From an uncultured Odoribacter sp. (lineage in GTDB: Bacteria; Bacteroidota; Bacteroidia; Bacteroidales; Marinifilaceae), in contig CAJUQA010000018.1 of assembly GCA_910588375.1 (NCBI GenBank), forward strand, positions 4,195 to 68,194: a stretch of DNA of 64,000 nt, in the 5' to 3' direction. The position numbers were made by a program, and so were the translations under genes. Position 1 is the first letter of the stretch. Every line of letters begins with the position of its first letter. Under the pieces are notes generated by a model, which was not told the DNA's origin, ran no database searches, and saw only the letters and a program-made list of their open reading frames with translations. Below, piece by piece: positions 38,480 to 47,461 of this stretch.

Positions 38480-39667
38480 ATGGGAAAAAAATCCGATATG
38501 TATTTGAAATCGCTCTGTTTCATGTTATTACTATTTAGCTCCGTCATCTGTTTTTCACAAGACAAACCGGTGAAAGTCGGTGCAGCCTGTACCGAAGAAT
38601 ATTTCCCGCTGCTCAAGGGGAAAAAAATAGCCGTTTTCTCCAATCATACAGGTATGGTCGGAAACGAGCACACCGTGGATTTATTAAAACGCTCCGGCTT
38701 TGACGTAGTCGCTATTTTTTCGCCGGAACACGGATTCCGGGGCACCGCCGATGCCGGAGAACACGTAAGCGGAAGCATCGACCCCAAGACAGGAATTCCC
38801 ATTCGCTCCTTATATGACGGCAAGAACGGCAAACCCAGTGCCGAAACCATGCGCTCTTTCGATTGGCTGGTGGTAGATATTCAGGATGTCGGCTTGCGTT
38901 TTTATACATACTACATTTCAATGGTGAAACTCATGGACGCCTGCGCGGAACATGGAAAAAAAGTACTGGTGCTTGACCGTCCCAACCCTAACGGCCACTA
39001 TGTCGACGGTCCGATTCTGGATATGAAATACAAATCGGGCGTGGGCTGGCTGCCTATCCCCATTGTACACGGGCTCACCTTAGGAGAATTAGCCCGGATG
39101 GTAAACGGCGAAAAATGGCTACCCCAAGGCAGGACTTGTGAGCTAACGGTTATACCGTGCAAAAATTATACCCATCAAACACTCTACCGGCTTCCCATCC
39201 CCCCCTCTCCGAATTTACCCAATATGAAAGCGGTATATCTATATCCGTCCCTCTGCTTTTTCGAAGCCACCCCCGTAAGCTTAGGACGAGGCACTTCCCT
39301 GCCTTTTCAAATATACGGGCATCCGAATATGCTGGGATACAATTTTTCTTTTACTCCCCGCAGCATAGCAGGAGCCAAAAATCCACCCCAGCTTAACCGG
39401 AAATGTTATGGCGTCGACCTCAGCCAACTAACGGACGAAGAAATATTAGCAAAAGGCATCGACCTCAGCTATCTGATTGACGCCTACCGCAATCTCCATT
39501 TAGATGATTTCTTTTTCAGTTCTTTTTTTGAAAAGTTGACGGGTGTCGGCTATGTCCGCAAAATGATTGAAGCAGGCAAAGCAGCCGACGCCATAAAAGC
39601 CCGCTGGCAACCCGATGTCCACCGCTTCAAGCAACAACGCAAACCTTACCTCCTCTATCCGGAATAA
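38480..39667 (+). CDS. namZ: DUF1343 exo-beta-N-acetylmuramidase (NamZ-like)
   Basis: A secreted glycosidase of about 395 residues. I start at 38480 (MGKKSD); an in-frame ATG at 38498 would give a tighter signal peptide, and one at 38459 overlaps the symporter stop. The signal peptide ends near VICFSQ. The DUF1343 domain fills the rest, with the conserved SNHTGMVG, FSPEHGFRG, DIQDVGLRFYTYY and LDRPNPNG segments; the glutamate in PEHG matches the proposed catalytic region. Characterised NamZ enzymes release MurNAc from the non-reducing end of glycan strands, providing the sugar the neighbouring transporter and kinase could use. Confidence 0.9.
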   Translation: MGKKSDMYLKSLCFMLLLFSSVICFSQDKPVKVGAACTEEYFPLLKGKKIAVFSNHTGMVGNEHTVDLLKRSGFDVVAIFSPEHGFRGTADAGEHVSGSIDPKTGIPIRSLYDGKNGKPSAETMRSFDWLVVDIQDVGLRFYTYYISMVKLMDACAEHGKKVLVLDRPNPNGHYVDGPILDMKYKSGVGWLPIPIVHGLTLGELARMVNGEKWLPQGRTCELTVIPCKNYTHQTLYRLPIPPSPNLPNMKAVYLYPSLCFFEATPVSLGRGTSLPFQIYGHPNMLGYNFSFTPRSIAGAKNPPQLNRKCYGVDLSQLTDEEILAKGIDLSYLIDAYRNLHLDDFFFSSFFEKLTGVGYVRKMIEAGKAADAIKARWQPDVHRFKQQRKPYLLYPE

Positions 39668-39700
39668 GGAGAATAGAAACATTCTTTTCGTTTGACAGAT

Positions 39701-39733
39701 TTGAAGAGGCAAATTTAAAATTTGCCTCTTCAA
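39701..39733. terminator. Perfect 16-bp inverted repeat after namZ, probable terminator
   Basis: The arms TTGAAGAGGCAAATTT and AAATTTGCCTCTTCAA are separated by a single base. It lies 34 bp after the namZ stop. There is no T-run after the stem, so rho-independent termination is likely but not textbook. Confidence 0.6.
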
Positions 39734-39874
39734 TCCGTACGGAACACCCGTATTTCAATATCCATCACAATAAATCCATTAGACTATCTTATACAAAAAT
39801 ACAATGGAATTACAATTCAATTACACTACAAATAGTATAGATAGATTTTATAAATACAATCAAAACCTTGTTAA

Positions 39875-39926
39875 AACCCTATTTAATATAAGCTTTTAAT
39901 AGGGTTATAATAGGCTTTTAATAGCC
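39875..39926. repeat. Small AT-rich nested palindromes between namZ and tRNA-Leu
   Basis: The inverted pair AACCCTATT (39875-39883) and AATAGGGTT (39898-39906) is followed by GGCT...AGCC (39913-39926), and the unit GCTTTTAATAG occurs twice. No gene is seen in the 484-base stretch 39668-40151 that contains it. Confidence 0.5.
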
Positions 39927-40091
39927 TTTTATACGTAGTTAATCCATAGTTTTAACAGTATTAATTTGTAATTCTGTTATTTTGACGTTGCAGTTACTTG
40001 TTGAATCTCGATAAAATAGAATTTGAGTTTTATCCGGATTGTTCTGAATGACAGGAGGAACATGGTCTGATTATGAAAAGTCTGTATACAA

Positions 40092-40128
40092 AAAAGACTG
40101 TCTAACTTTTGTTGTTAAACAGTCTTTT
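40092..40128 (-). terminator. Intrinsic terminator of the tRNA-Leu pair
   Basis: On the minus strand the stem AAAAGACTGT / ACAGTCTTTT with further pairing inside the loop is followed by T residues, 24 bases downstream of the tRNA-Leu(GAG) end. Confidence 0.75.
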
Positions 40129-40151
40129 GATGCCCTACCTTCCCGGACTCG

Positions 40152-40235
40152 TGCCCGAAACAAGAGTTGAACTTGCACGGCCTTGCGGCCACTACCCCCT
40201 CAAAGTAGCGTGTCTACCAATTCCACCATCCGGGC
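40152..40235 (-). tRNA. tRNA-Leu (anticodon GAG)
   Basis: An 84-base class II tRNA. The acceptor stem GCCCGGA pairs with TTCGGGC, discriminator A. The D-loop has TTGGTAGA, the anticodon stem-loop is CTACT-TTGAGGG-GGTAG, and the variable arm GGCCGCAAGGCC is long. The T-arm is GCAAG-TTCAACT-CTTGT. CCA is not encoded (CGA follows). Confidence 0.95.
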
Positions 40236-40261
40236 TAAAAAAAATCATCACCATTTCAATG

Positions 40262-40345
40262 TGCCCAAAACAGGACTCGAACCTGCACGTCCGTAAAGAC
40301 ACTAGTACCTGAAACTAGCGCGTCTACCAATTTCGCCATTCGGGC
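40262..40345 (-). tRNA. tRNA-Leu (anticodon CAG)
   Basis: An 84-base class II tRNA. The acceptor GCCCGAA pairs with TTTTGGGC's last seven bases, the anticodon stem-loop is CTAGT-TTCAGGT-ACTAG, and a long variable arm and T-loop TTCGAGT are present. CCA is not encoded. It lies 26 bases upstream of the GAG tRNA on the same strand, probably one transcript. Confidence 0.95.
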
Positions 40346-40523
40346 ATTGCGTTGCAAAGATACAAACAAATTTCATCCTGCCAAATTTTCGGAAGGATGA
40401 AATTAAAAAAAATCACCTTCCCGAAAATTTTCATCATCCAGAGTTTTCTTTATAGATTATATTACAGCAGATTAAGAATTTAAAAATTATTCCATATCTG
40501 CAAGAAAAGACAATAATATCGGG

Positions 40524-41738
40524 CTAAATATCCGTAATCAATTCGTTGGCTGCATCCAGGACATTATTTTCAAAACTATCCAAATAAATTTGGGTGGTTT
40601 TTTCGGAATCATGCCCCAATCCCTCACTGATTACGGAAGTGGGAATGCCCGAACGTTTGGCAATGGAAGCCCAGGAATGGCGGGCAACATATGTAGTAAG
40701 AGGTATTCTGAAATTCAAAATATCCCCTAACATTTTTAATCTGCGATTCGTTTTGCGATATCCGTTTTTATATTGGTTGAATTCATTCTTACCGGAGTAG
40801 CGGATAATCGGGAAAAGAAAGGTCCCTTTATTAGACAGGTCATTGTATTTCAATATAATCCCCATCGCCTTGTCCGTGAGTTTAATGTTCAGTTTCTGTG
40901 CTGTTTTCTGGCGGGAATAGTAGATTCTATCTCCCATAATATTGGCTACTTTCAGAAAGGCAATGTCTTTAAATGACATGCCCCGCATATAAAAACTGAA
41001 CAGAAACAGGTCGCGCGCCAATTCGATCTGAGGCCGGGCAGACAAATCCAGATTTTTGATAGCGGCGATTTCATCTTTGTAAATGGCCCGTTTAACGGTT
41101 TTTTCTTTCCGGATTGTTATTTTCTTGAACGGATAATATTCTTCTCCCACGACGCCATCTTTGATGGCCCGGTTAAATATTGAGCGTATCGTTCTCAAAT
41201 AAAAAGAAATAGTATTGATTTTACATCCCCTTTCCTGTAAATGGGTTTCAAAGTTTTTCAAAAAATTATAATCCACTTCGCCGAATGTAAGGTCTTCGCG
41301 GTTGGAATATTTTTTCAAACGCCCCATGGTTTCCCGATATACATTCGAATTTCCGTTTTTTCCGATTTTTTCCAATGAACGGATAATATCGTTGATGTAA
41401 TCAAAAATCGGGACGACAGAAGATTTATTATAATAGTGTGTTACGATGTCGTCTATCGTATAAATGGTCCGGCTCATATCAAAATCCATAATGATTTTTT
41501 TCAGCTTCATCATTTCCGACTCAATATAAAAATTCACTTTTATATGTTTTTGTCTTTGTTCCAAGGTTCCATGTCTTTCATTTAACCTGGCTTTTTTGAT
41601 GTCCCAATCATCTATTTTTACCTTTTGAAACAGATTAATCAAACGCCGCCCCCGGTTGTGCAGCACTTTAATCATTACCGGGCATTCTCCTTCCTGATTA
41701 ATTTTTTGCTTATCCAGCATAACTTTCAATGAAGCCAT
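40524..41738 (-). CDS. Tyrosine-type site-specific recombinase
   Basis: A 404-residue phage-integrase-family recombinase from the ATG at 41738 (MASLKV); a longer frame from 41780 is less likely. It has an N-terminal arm-binding domain (about 1-90), a SAM-like core-binding domain (about 105-200) and a C-terminal catalytic domain. The catalytic first Arg is in FYMRGMSF, the ARHSWAS box holds the second Arg, with Tyr replacing the usual first His as is common in Bacteroidota, then GHDSEKTT and the nucleophile Tyr in TQIYLDSF. It sits between tRNA-Leu(CAG) and tRNA-Gln with no other mobile genes, so it is either a stranded integrase or a local DNA invertase. Confidence 0.92.
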   Translation of the reverse strand: MASLKVMLDKQKINQEGECPVMIKVLHNRGRRLINLFQKVKIDDWDIKKARLNERHGTLEQRQKHIKVNFYIESEMMKLKKIIMDFDMSRTIYTIDDIVTHYYNKSSVVPIFDYINDIIRSLEKIGKNGNSNVYRETMGRLKKYSNREDLTFGEVDYNFLKNFETHLQERGCKINTISFYLRTIRSIFNRAIKDGVVGEEYYPFKKITIRKEKTVKRAIYKDEIAAIKNLDLSARPQIELARDLFLFSFYMRGMSFKDIAFLKVANIMGDRIYYSRQKTAQKLNIKLTDKAMGIILKYNDLSNKGTFLFPIIRYSGKNEFNQYKNGYRKTNRRLKMLGDILNFRIPLTTYVARHSWASIAKRSGIPTSVISEGLGHDSEKTTQIYLDSFENNVLDAANELITDI

Positions 41739-41897
41739 AAATGTGAATTTAAAACGTTTAACATTCAATATCAGACACAAATATAGTTACACGTCAAAAA
41801 TTATAAACACCCCCTTTCAGGCATTGTAGTAACCGAAAATGGAAGGGAAAAAGAATGACGGCGGGAAAGTTTATTGTACTCACGACCACATAAAAAA

Positions 41898-41921
41898 ACT
41901 CCTTGAAAATTTTCAAGGAGT
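41898..41921 (-). terminator. Terminator of tRNA-Gln, a 24-base perfect palindrome
   Basis: The arms ACTCCTTGAAAA and TTTTCAAGGAGT adjoin directly; on the minus strand they are followed by seven T residues. It begins 8 bases beyond the tRNA 3' end. Confidence 0.85.
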
Positions 41922-41929
41922 CCGGAAAG

Positions 41930-42000
41930 TTGTCCCACCAGGACTCGAACCTGGACTGACAGAACCAAAACCTGCTGTGCTGCCATTACACAATGGGACA
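41930..42000 (-). tRNA. tRNA-Gln (anticodon TTG)
   Basis: A 71-base tRNA. The acceptor TGTCCCA pairs with TGGGACA, discriminator A. The anticodon loop reads TTTTGGT between CAGG-type and CTG-type stem halves, and the T-arm is CCAGG-TTCGAGT-CCTGG. CCA is not encoded. The D-arm is compact. Confidence 0.95.
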
Positions 42001-42196
42001 ATCTTTTTTTGCTTTGAGCGCTGCAAATGTAAAACTTTTTCTTTTTCAAACCAAAAAAAGCACAAAAATTCAATCAAAATAATTATTTTCGTGCTTTGTA
42101 AATTGAGATATTCTTTCCTATCTGAGAAAGAATGGAATGTTTTGAAAAACATATTGGTATACAGAGTATTAAATGATATTCACTAATAAGAAGCAA

Positions 42197-45100
42197 ATGT
42201 ATCAGATTCAGAACCACCCCAAGCTGAAGTTTCAGCTCATCAACAATGTCACTGGCTGGGTCACTTTTATCATTGCCAGCCTTACTTACATTCTTACGGC
42301 TGAACCGACAGCAAGTTTATGGGATTGCGGAGAATTCATCACCACTTCTGTCGGATTGCAAGTGGGACATCCTCCCGGAGCTCCCTTATTCATGATTATC
42401 TCAAGGCTTTTTGCCATTTTTGCCCCCTCCCCGGACAAACAGGCGTTAATGATTAATTATATGTCTGCACTGTGTTCCGGATTTACCATTTTATTCCTGT
42501 TTTGGAGTATCAGCCATTTAGCCCGCAAATTAATATTAAAAAACAACAGGGAATGCACTCTCGGACAAATGTTTGCCATTATGGGAGCCTCCCTTATAGG
42601 AGCCTTGACTTATACATTCAGCGATACGTTCTGGTTCTCCGCGGTAGAAGGCGAAGTATATGCAATGTCTTCTTTATTTACCGCCGTTGTTTTCTGGGCG
42701 ATATTGAAATGGGAAAATGTAGCTTTTGAACCTTATGCCAACCGGTGGTTGGTTCTGATTGCCTACCTCATCGGACTTTCAATCGGAGTACATTTGTTGA
42801 ATTTATTGGCTATTCCGGCTATTGTCTTTGTTTATTATTTTAAAAAGTATGTACCGACGACCCAAGGTATCATCAAAACAGGTATCCTATCACTGATTAT
42901 CTTAGGAATCGTTAATTTTGTATTAATCCCCGGCGTTGTCAAGCTTGCAGGAACGTTCGAACTGATTTTTGTAAACGGCATGGGCTTACCTTTCAATACA
43001 GGTGTTATCATCTATGCTCTGTTGATAATTGGCGGATTGACTTACGGAATCCGTTACACACTGAAAAAGAATAAAACGATACTCAATACCGTTTTGACCT
43101 GTTTCCTTGTGATGTTAATCGGCTATTCTTCGTATTCTATGGTTGTTATACGCTCCATCAGCAATCCTCCGATTGATGAAAACAGTCCGGACAATGTATT
43201 TGCTTTGTTGTCCTATATCAACCGCGACCAATACGGTGACTCTCCGCTGTTTTACGGTCAATATTACAATGCTCCGTTAACTGATATCAGTGAAGGTTCA
43301 CCGATTTATTACCAGAATAAAACCACAGGGAAGTATGATAAAATCGGAAATAAGCCTAATTATACTTATGACAGCCGTTTTTGCACGTTTTTCCCACGTA
43401 TGTACAGTAATCAAAGGCCTTATTTCCAACAGGAATACGAAGCCTGGGGCGGCAAGCCCAACGGGCCCACGTATATGATAAACGGGAAGGCTGTGCAAAA
43501 ACCGAGTTTCGGAAATAATCTGAAATATTTCTTCAATTACCAGATAGGCCACATGTATTGGAGATATTTCATGTGGAATTTTTCCGGACGCCAGAATGAC
43601 ATCCAGGGGTACGGCGATATCCGGCACGGCAACTGGCTCACGGGAATCAAGTTTTTGGACGAATTACGTCTGGGTAATCAAGACGAGCTCCCGGATGAAC
43701 TGAAATCAGAGAAAGCGTTAAATAAATATTATATGCTTCCTTTCCTGTTAGGTCTTTTAGGTATGTTTTACCAATATAAAAAAGGCCGGGAGGGGAAACA
43801 GGATTTCTGGGTCATTATGTTATTGTTTTTCATGACAGGTTTGGCCATTATTATTTTCCTGAACCAGACTCCAAGAGAACCCAGAGAACGGGATTACGCT
43901 TATGCCGGTTCTTTTTATGCTTATGCCATTTGGATTGGCTTAGGAGTACTTTCCATTTGGGAGTTCCTGAGTAAAAAGATAAATTCCAAGGTTGCCGCAT
44001 TGGTTTCTACCGGTGTTTGCCTTATCGTGGTTCCGGTCAATATGGCAGCTCAAAACTGGGATGACCATAGCCGGGCAGAACGTTATGCGACACTGGCCCA
44101 CGCTAAAAATTATTTAAATTCCTGTGCTCCAAACGCCATATTGTTTACCTACGGAGACAATGATACATTCCCGCTTTGGTACGCCCAGGAAGTCGAGGGC
44201 GTAAGACGGGATATCCGTATCGTAAATTTAAGCCTTCTTGCGGGAGGATGGTATATCGACCAAATTAACCGAAAAGCATACGAAAGTGACCGTGTACCCA
44301 TTTCTTTCACGCACGAACAGTATCATGAAGGCGTACGCGATTGGGTTGCTGTGCAAGAGCGTTTCAAGACGGCCAATCTGAAGGATGTAATGGAGTTTGT
44401 AGCCAGTGACCATCCCAATACCAAAGCCAGATCGGCATACAACAATGAAATGGTGGATTATATTCCGACTAAAAATGTATATGTACCGGTAGATTCGCAA
44501 AAGGTTATTGCCAATGGCACCGTTAAGGCTAAGGATGCCGCTTTGATTGTTGACAAGGTAGAGATTCCCATCAAGAAAAATAATCTGAATAAATCGGAAC
44601 TGATGGTGCTGGATATTATCGCCACCAATAATTGGGAACGCCCCATTTATTTTGGCATCGGTATGGGAAGCGATAATTATATGGGACTGGAAGATTATTT
44701 CCAGTTGGAAGGAGCTGCTTACCGTCTTGTACCAATCAAAACCAAGAATCAAGGATATTACTCTTTCGGGCGCATCGATACGGATATTCTCTACGATAAC
44801 GTAATGAACAAGTTCGAATGGGGAAATATCAAAAATCCGAAGGTCAACATTGACCATTTCCATGATAATACCATTGCAGTGATGCGTTACCGGAATACTT
44901 TCCTGCGTTTGGCGGAAGCTTTAATCGAGGAGGGTAAGAAAGAGAAGGCTATCGCCGCATTGGACAAGAGTCTTGAAGAATTACCAACGGATCAGGTGCC
45001 TATCGATAATAACATTTTGAATTATATTGCTCTGTATTATGATTTGGGTGAGACAGAGAAAGCTGACAATCTGGCCCGTGAGTTAGCAATCAAGAATTAC

Positions 45101-45340
45101 CAGATGTTGAAGTATATAAACTCTTTAGCGCCCTCGGATGCCCAAAGCGGAGAATTACAACAGGAACAACGCATGAGTCTCGAAGTGATACGCTATCTGA
45201 TTGCCTACACCCAACGTGCCGGCAGGTATGATTTGGCCAAAGCCATACAAAACCAAGTGGAAAGTCTGTATAACCCGACCAGCGTCCATCCCTATCAACC
45301 GGAACTGGAAAGAACAATAGATAGTAGTACTCAAAGCTAA
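42197..45340 (+). CDS. DUF2723 membrane glycosyltransferase with C-terminal TPR-like region
   Basis: A large inner-membrane protein (1047 residues from the ATG at 42197; an ATG at 42173 would add eight). The N-terminal DUF2723/GT117 domain (about 10-200) carries TAEPTASLWDCGEF, with the acidic pair of GT-C enzymes (D and E of DCGEF), and VGHPPGAP. About ten or more membrane segments are followed by a periplasmic region and a C-terminal helical repeat region (about 890-1040). GT117 relatives include animal TMEM260 O-mannosyltransferases; Bacteroidota are known for general protein O-glycosylation, so protein mannosylation is plausible but inferred. prfB follows after 11 bp. Confidence 0.88.
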   Translation: MYQIQNHPKLKFQLINNVTGWVTFIIASLTYILTAEPTASLWDCGEFITTSVGLQVGHPPGAPLFMIISRLFAIFAPSPDKQALMINYMSALCSGFTILFLFWSISHLARKLILKNNRECTLGQMFAIMGASLIGALTYTFSDTFWFSAVEGEVYAMSSLFTAVVFWAILKWENVAFEPYANRWLVLIAYLIGLSIGVHLLNLLAIPAIVFVYYFKKYVPTTQGIIKTGILSLIILGIVNFVLIPGVVKLAGTFELIFVNGMGLPFNTGVIIYALLIIGGLTYGIRYTLKKNKTILNTVLTCFLVMLIGYSSYSMVVIRSISNPPIDENSPDNVFALLSYINRDQYGDSPLFYGQYYNAPLTDISEGSPIYYQNKTTGKYDKIGNKPNYTYDSRFCTFFPRMYSNQRPYFQQEYEAWGGKPNGPTYMINGKAVQKPSFGNNLKYFFNYQIGHMYWRYFMWNFSGRQNDIQGYGDIRHGNWLTGIKFLDELRLGNQDELPDELKSEKALNKYYMLPFLLGLLGMFYQYKKGREGKQDFWVIMLLFFMTGLAIIIFLNQTPREPRERDYAYAGSFYAYAIWIGLGVLSIWEFLSKKINSKVAALVSTGVCLIVVPVNMAAQNWDDHSRAERYATLAHAKNYLNSCAPNAILFTYGDNDTFPLWYAQEVEGVRRDIRIVNLSLLAGGWYIDQINRKAYESDRVPISFTHEQYHEGVRDWVAVQERFKTANLKDVMEFVASDHPNTKARSAYNNEMVDYIPTKNVYVPVDSQKVIANGTVKAKDAALIVDKVEIPIKKNNLNKSELMVLDIIATNNWERPIYFGIGMGSDNYMGLEDYFQLEGAAYRLVPIKTKNQGYYSFGRIDTDILYDNVMNKFEWGNIKNPKVNIDHFHDNTIAVMRYRNTFLRLAEALIEEGKKEKAIAALDKSLEELPTDQVPIDNNILNYIALYYDLGETEKADNLARELAIKNYQMLKYINSLAPSDAQSGELQQEQRMSLEVIRYLIAYTQRAGRYDLAKAIQNQVESLYNPTSVHPYQPELERTIDSSTQS

Positions 45341-45351
45341 AATAGAAAAAC

Positions 45352-46465
45352 ATGATCACAATAGACCATTTAAAAGAGCTTGAAACGCGTGGTGACGCGT
45401 TGAGGAGGTATCTTTGACATCGAACACAAGAAAATCCAATTAGAAGAAGAAGAATTGCGCACACAAGCTCCGGGGTTCTGGAATAATCAGAAAGAGGCCG
45501 AAGCCGTCATGAAGAAAGTGCGGGAATTAAAAGGCTGGATTTCCGGTTATGAACAGATTAAGCAATCCGTAGAGGATTTGGCTGTTCTTTTTGATTTTGC
45601 CAAAGAAGGTGAAGCCACGGAAGAAGAAGTCGATTCGCAATATGCAAGCACGTTAGCTCTCGTGGAAAAACTGGAGTTAAAAAATATGCTCCGCGGGGAA
45701 GCGGACTCAATGAGTTGTGTTCTGAAAATTAATTCGGGTGCCGGCGGTACGGAAAGCCAGGACTGGGCATCCATGCTGATGCGCATGTATATACGTTGGG
45801 CAGAAGACAATAATTATAAAGCGGCTATCAGTAATTTGCAGGACGGAGACGAGGCCGGCATAAAAACCGTTACGATGCAAATCGAAGGAGATTATGCCTA
45901 TGGTTATCTGAAAGGAGAAAACGGCGTACATCGGCTGGTGCGAGTTTCCCCATACAATGCACAAGGGAAGCGCATGACGTCTTTTGCATCAGTATTCGTT
46001 ACGCCTCTGGTTGATGATACCATTGAAATTTCAATTAACCAGGCATCAATCAGTTGGGATACGTTTCGTTCCGGAGGGGCTGGCGGTCAAAATGTCAATA
46101 AAGTGGAATCGGGTGTACGTCTGCGATACCAATACAAAGACCCGTATACCGGTGAGGAAGAAGAGATATTAATCGAAAATACGGAAACCCGGGATCAACC
46201 GAAGAATAAAGAAAATGCTTTGCGCCAATTACGTTCCATTTTATATGACAAGGAATTACAACACCGGATGGCGGAGCAGCAAAAGGTGGAAAGCAATAAA
46301 AAGAAGATTGAATGGGGGTCCCAGATCCGAAGTTACGTATTCGACGACCGCAGAGTAAAAGACCATCGCACTAATTATCAGTCTTCCAATGTACAAGCGG
46401 TGATGGACGGTGAAATCAACGAGTTTATAAAAGCTTACTTAATGGAATTTGGCGGTGAAGAATAA
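45352..46465 (+). CDS. prfB: Peptide chain release factor 2, with programmed +1 frameshift
   Basis: RF2 ends translation at UGA and UAA. The gene starts at the ATG at 45352, meets an in-frame TGA at 45415-45417 after 21 codons, and continues in the +1 frame from GAC at 45416 to the stop at 46465, giving 370 residues. The frameshift signal is the classic one. The catalytic GGQ lies in SGGAGGQNVNK. The stop-codon-reading tripeptide is SPY (VSPYNAQGKR) where E. coli has SPF. A start further in, such as the TTG at 45455, would remove the first helix and is not the true start. It overlaps the heptose-kinase gene at its 3' end. Confidence 0.96.
45403..45418 (+). promoter_or_regulatory. prfB +1 recoding site
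   Basis: AGGAGG (45403-45408), TAT, CTT, TGA, C. The internal Shine-Dalgarno-like AGGAGG sits three bases before the slippery CTT-T, and the weak TGAC stop context lets RF2 control its own synthesis: when RF2 is scarce the ribosome shifts +1. Confidence 0.97.
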
Positions 46466-47405
46466 CCTGGATTTTACGAATTGTAAGGTTTTGATTGTCG
46501 GAGATATTATGCTCGACAAATACTATTTTGGGAAGGTCGAACGTTTATCTCCTGAAGCTCCTGTTCCTGTTGTCAATATCAAAAAGGAAGAAACCCGTCT
46601 GGGAGGAGCTTCCAATGTTGCCCACAATATATCCAGTTTAGGAGGCCAAGTTCTGCTTTACGGAGCTATCGGACATGACTTTTTCGGAAAAGAGATTGAA
46701 CGCATGGCCCGTCAAAAAAATATCGGAACAGTTTTAGTGAAAAACAGTTTCCCGACTATCACCAAAGCCCGTATCATTGGCGGAAAACAGCAGATTGTAA
46801 GACTGGATTTTGAAGAAAAAATATCTTTATCCCCCAAGGAGGAAGAAGCACTGAAAGAAAATATTGCGGCTGTCCTCGGACAATATGATATTTTAATTGT
46901 TTCCGACTATGGCAAAGGTCTTATTTCAGAATCTCTTTGTCAATTTTTGATTACTCTGGCCCGCGAAAAGCAATTGCCCGTAATCATTGATCCCAAAGGT
47001 AAAAACTGGAATAAGTATACCGGAGCGGCTCTTATCACCCCCAATGTGAAAGAGTTAAGTGATATCGTAGGTTATTCTGTTGATAACGAAGACTCTGCAA
47101 TTGAAGCTGCAGCCCGGGACATCCTCGGACTTTATCATCTTACGTCTTTACTTGTAACCCGAAGCGAAAAAGGTATGAGTCTTATCACTCCCAGTGAAAG
47201 TATTCATATCCCTACTCATGCGGAAGAAGTATTTGATGTCAGTGGAGCAGGCGATACGGTTATTGCGACTTTAAGTATTTGTCTGGCCAATGGTATGAAT
47301 ATTCAAGAAGCCATGCAAGTTGCCAATGTTGCCGCCGGTATTGTTGTAAAAAAAATAGGAACAGCCACCTTGAGTTGCGAAGAGTTGCATAAAAATCTGA
47401 AATAA
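46455..47405 (+). CDS. rfaE1: Heptose-7-phosphate kinase (RfaE1/HldE-N type)
   Basis: A PfkB-fold kinase of about 316 residues that phosphorylates D-glycero-D-manno-heptose 7-phosphate at C1 in ADP-heptose synthesis for LPS core. The N-terminal motif VLIVGDIMLDKYYFGKVERL and GGASNVAHN are typical, and the catalytic DVSGAGDTV is near residue 260. The HldE nucleotidyltransferase half is absent, so a separate RfaE2 is needed elsewhere. No ATG fits: GTG at 46455 or TTG at 46449 starts it, overlapping the last codons of prfB, which implies coupled translation. Confidence 0.85.
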   Translation: MKNNLDFTNCKVLIVGDIMLDKYYFGKVERLSPEAPVPVVNIKKEETRLGGASNVAHNISSLGGQVLLYGAIGHDFFGKEIERMARQKNIGTVLVKNSFPTITKARIIGGKQQIVRLDFEEKISLSPKEEEALKENIAAVLGQYDILIVSDYGKGLISESLCQFLITLAREKQLPVIIDPKGKNWNKYTGAALITPNVKELSDIVGYSVDNEDSAIEAAARDILGLYHLTSLLVTRSEKGMSLITPSESIHIPTHAEEVFDVSGAGDTVIATLSICLANGMNIQEAMQVANVAAGIVVKKIGTATLSCEELHKNLK

Positions 47406-47410
47406 TAAAA

Positions 47411-47457
47411 TTCCGGAAGCCTGTTTATGCAACAAATGCTTCCGGAATAATTTTTTC
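47411..47457 (+). terminator. Intrinsic terminator after rfaE1
   Basis: A perfect ten-base stem TTCCGGAAGC / GCTTCCGGAA with a 17-base loop, then a T-rich run. It is close enough to serve the convergent gene ending at 47462 as well. Confidence 0.8.
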
Positions 47458-47461
47458 TTTC

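Noticed and set aside
40109..40312. A short open frame on the plus strand across the tRNA-Leu genes
   Set aside because: It is the complement of two well-folded tRNA genes and has no ribosome-binding context.
40152..42000. An integrated element bounded by tRNA attachment sites
   Set aside because: I found no second copy of either tRNA 3' end flanking the integrase, and no cargo genes between the tRNA genes.
45455..46465. prfB beginning at codon 45455
   Set aside because: The first 21 codons and the +1 recoding site upstream are intact and match the known RF2 arrangement, so the real gene starts at 45352.
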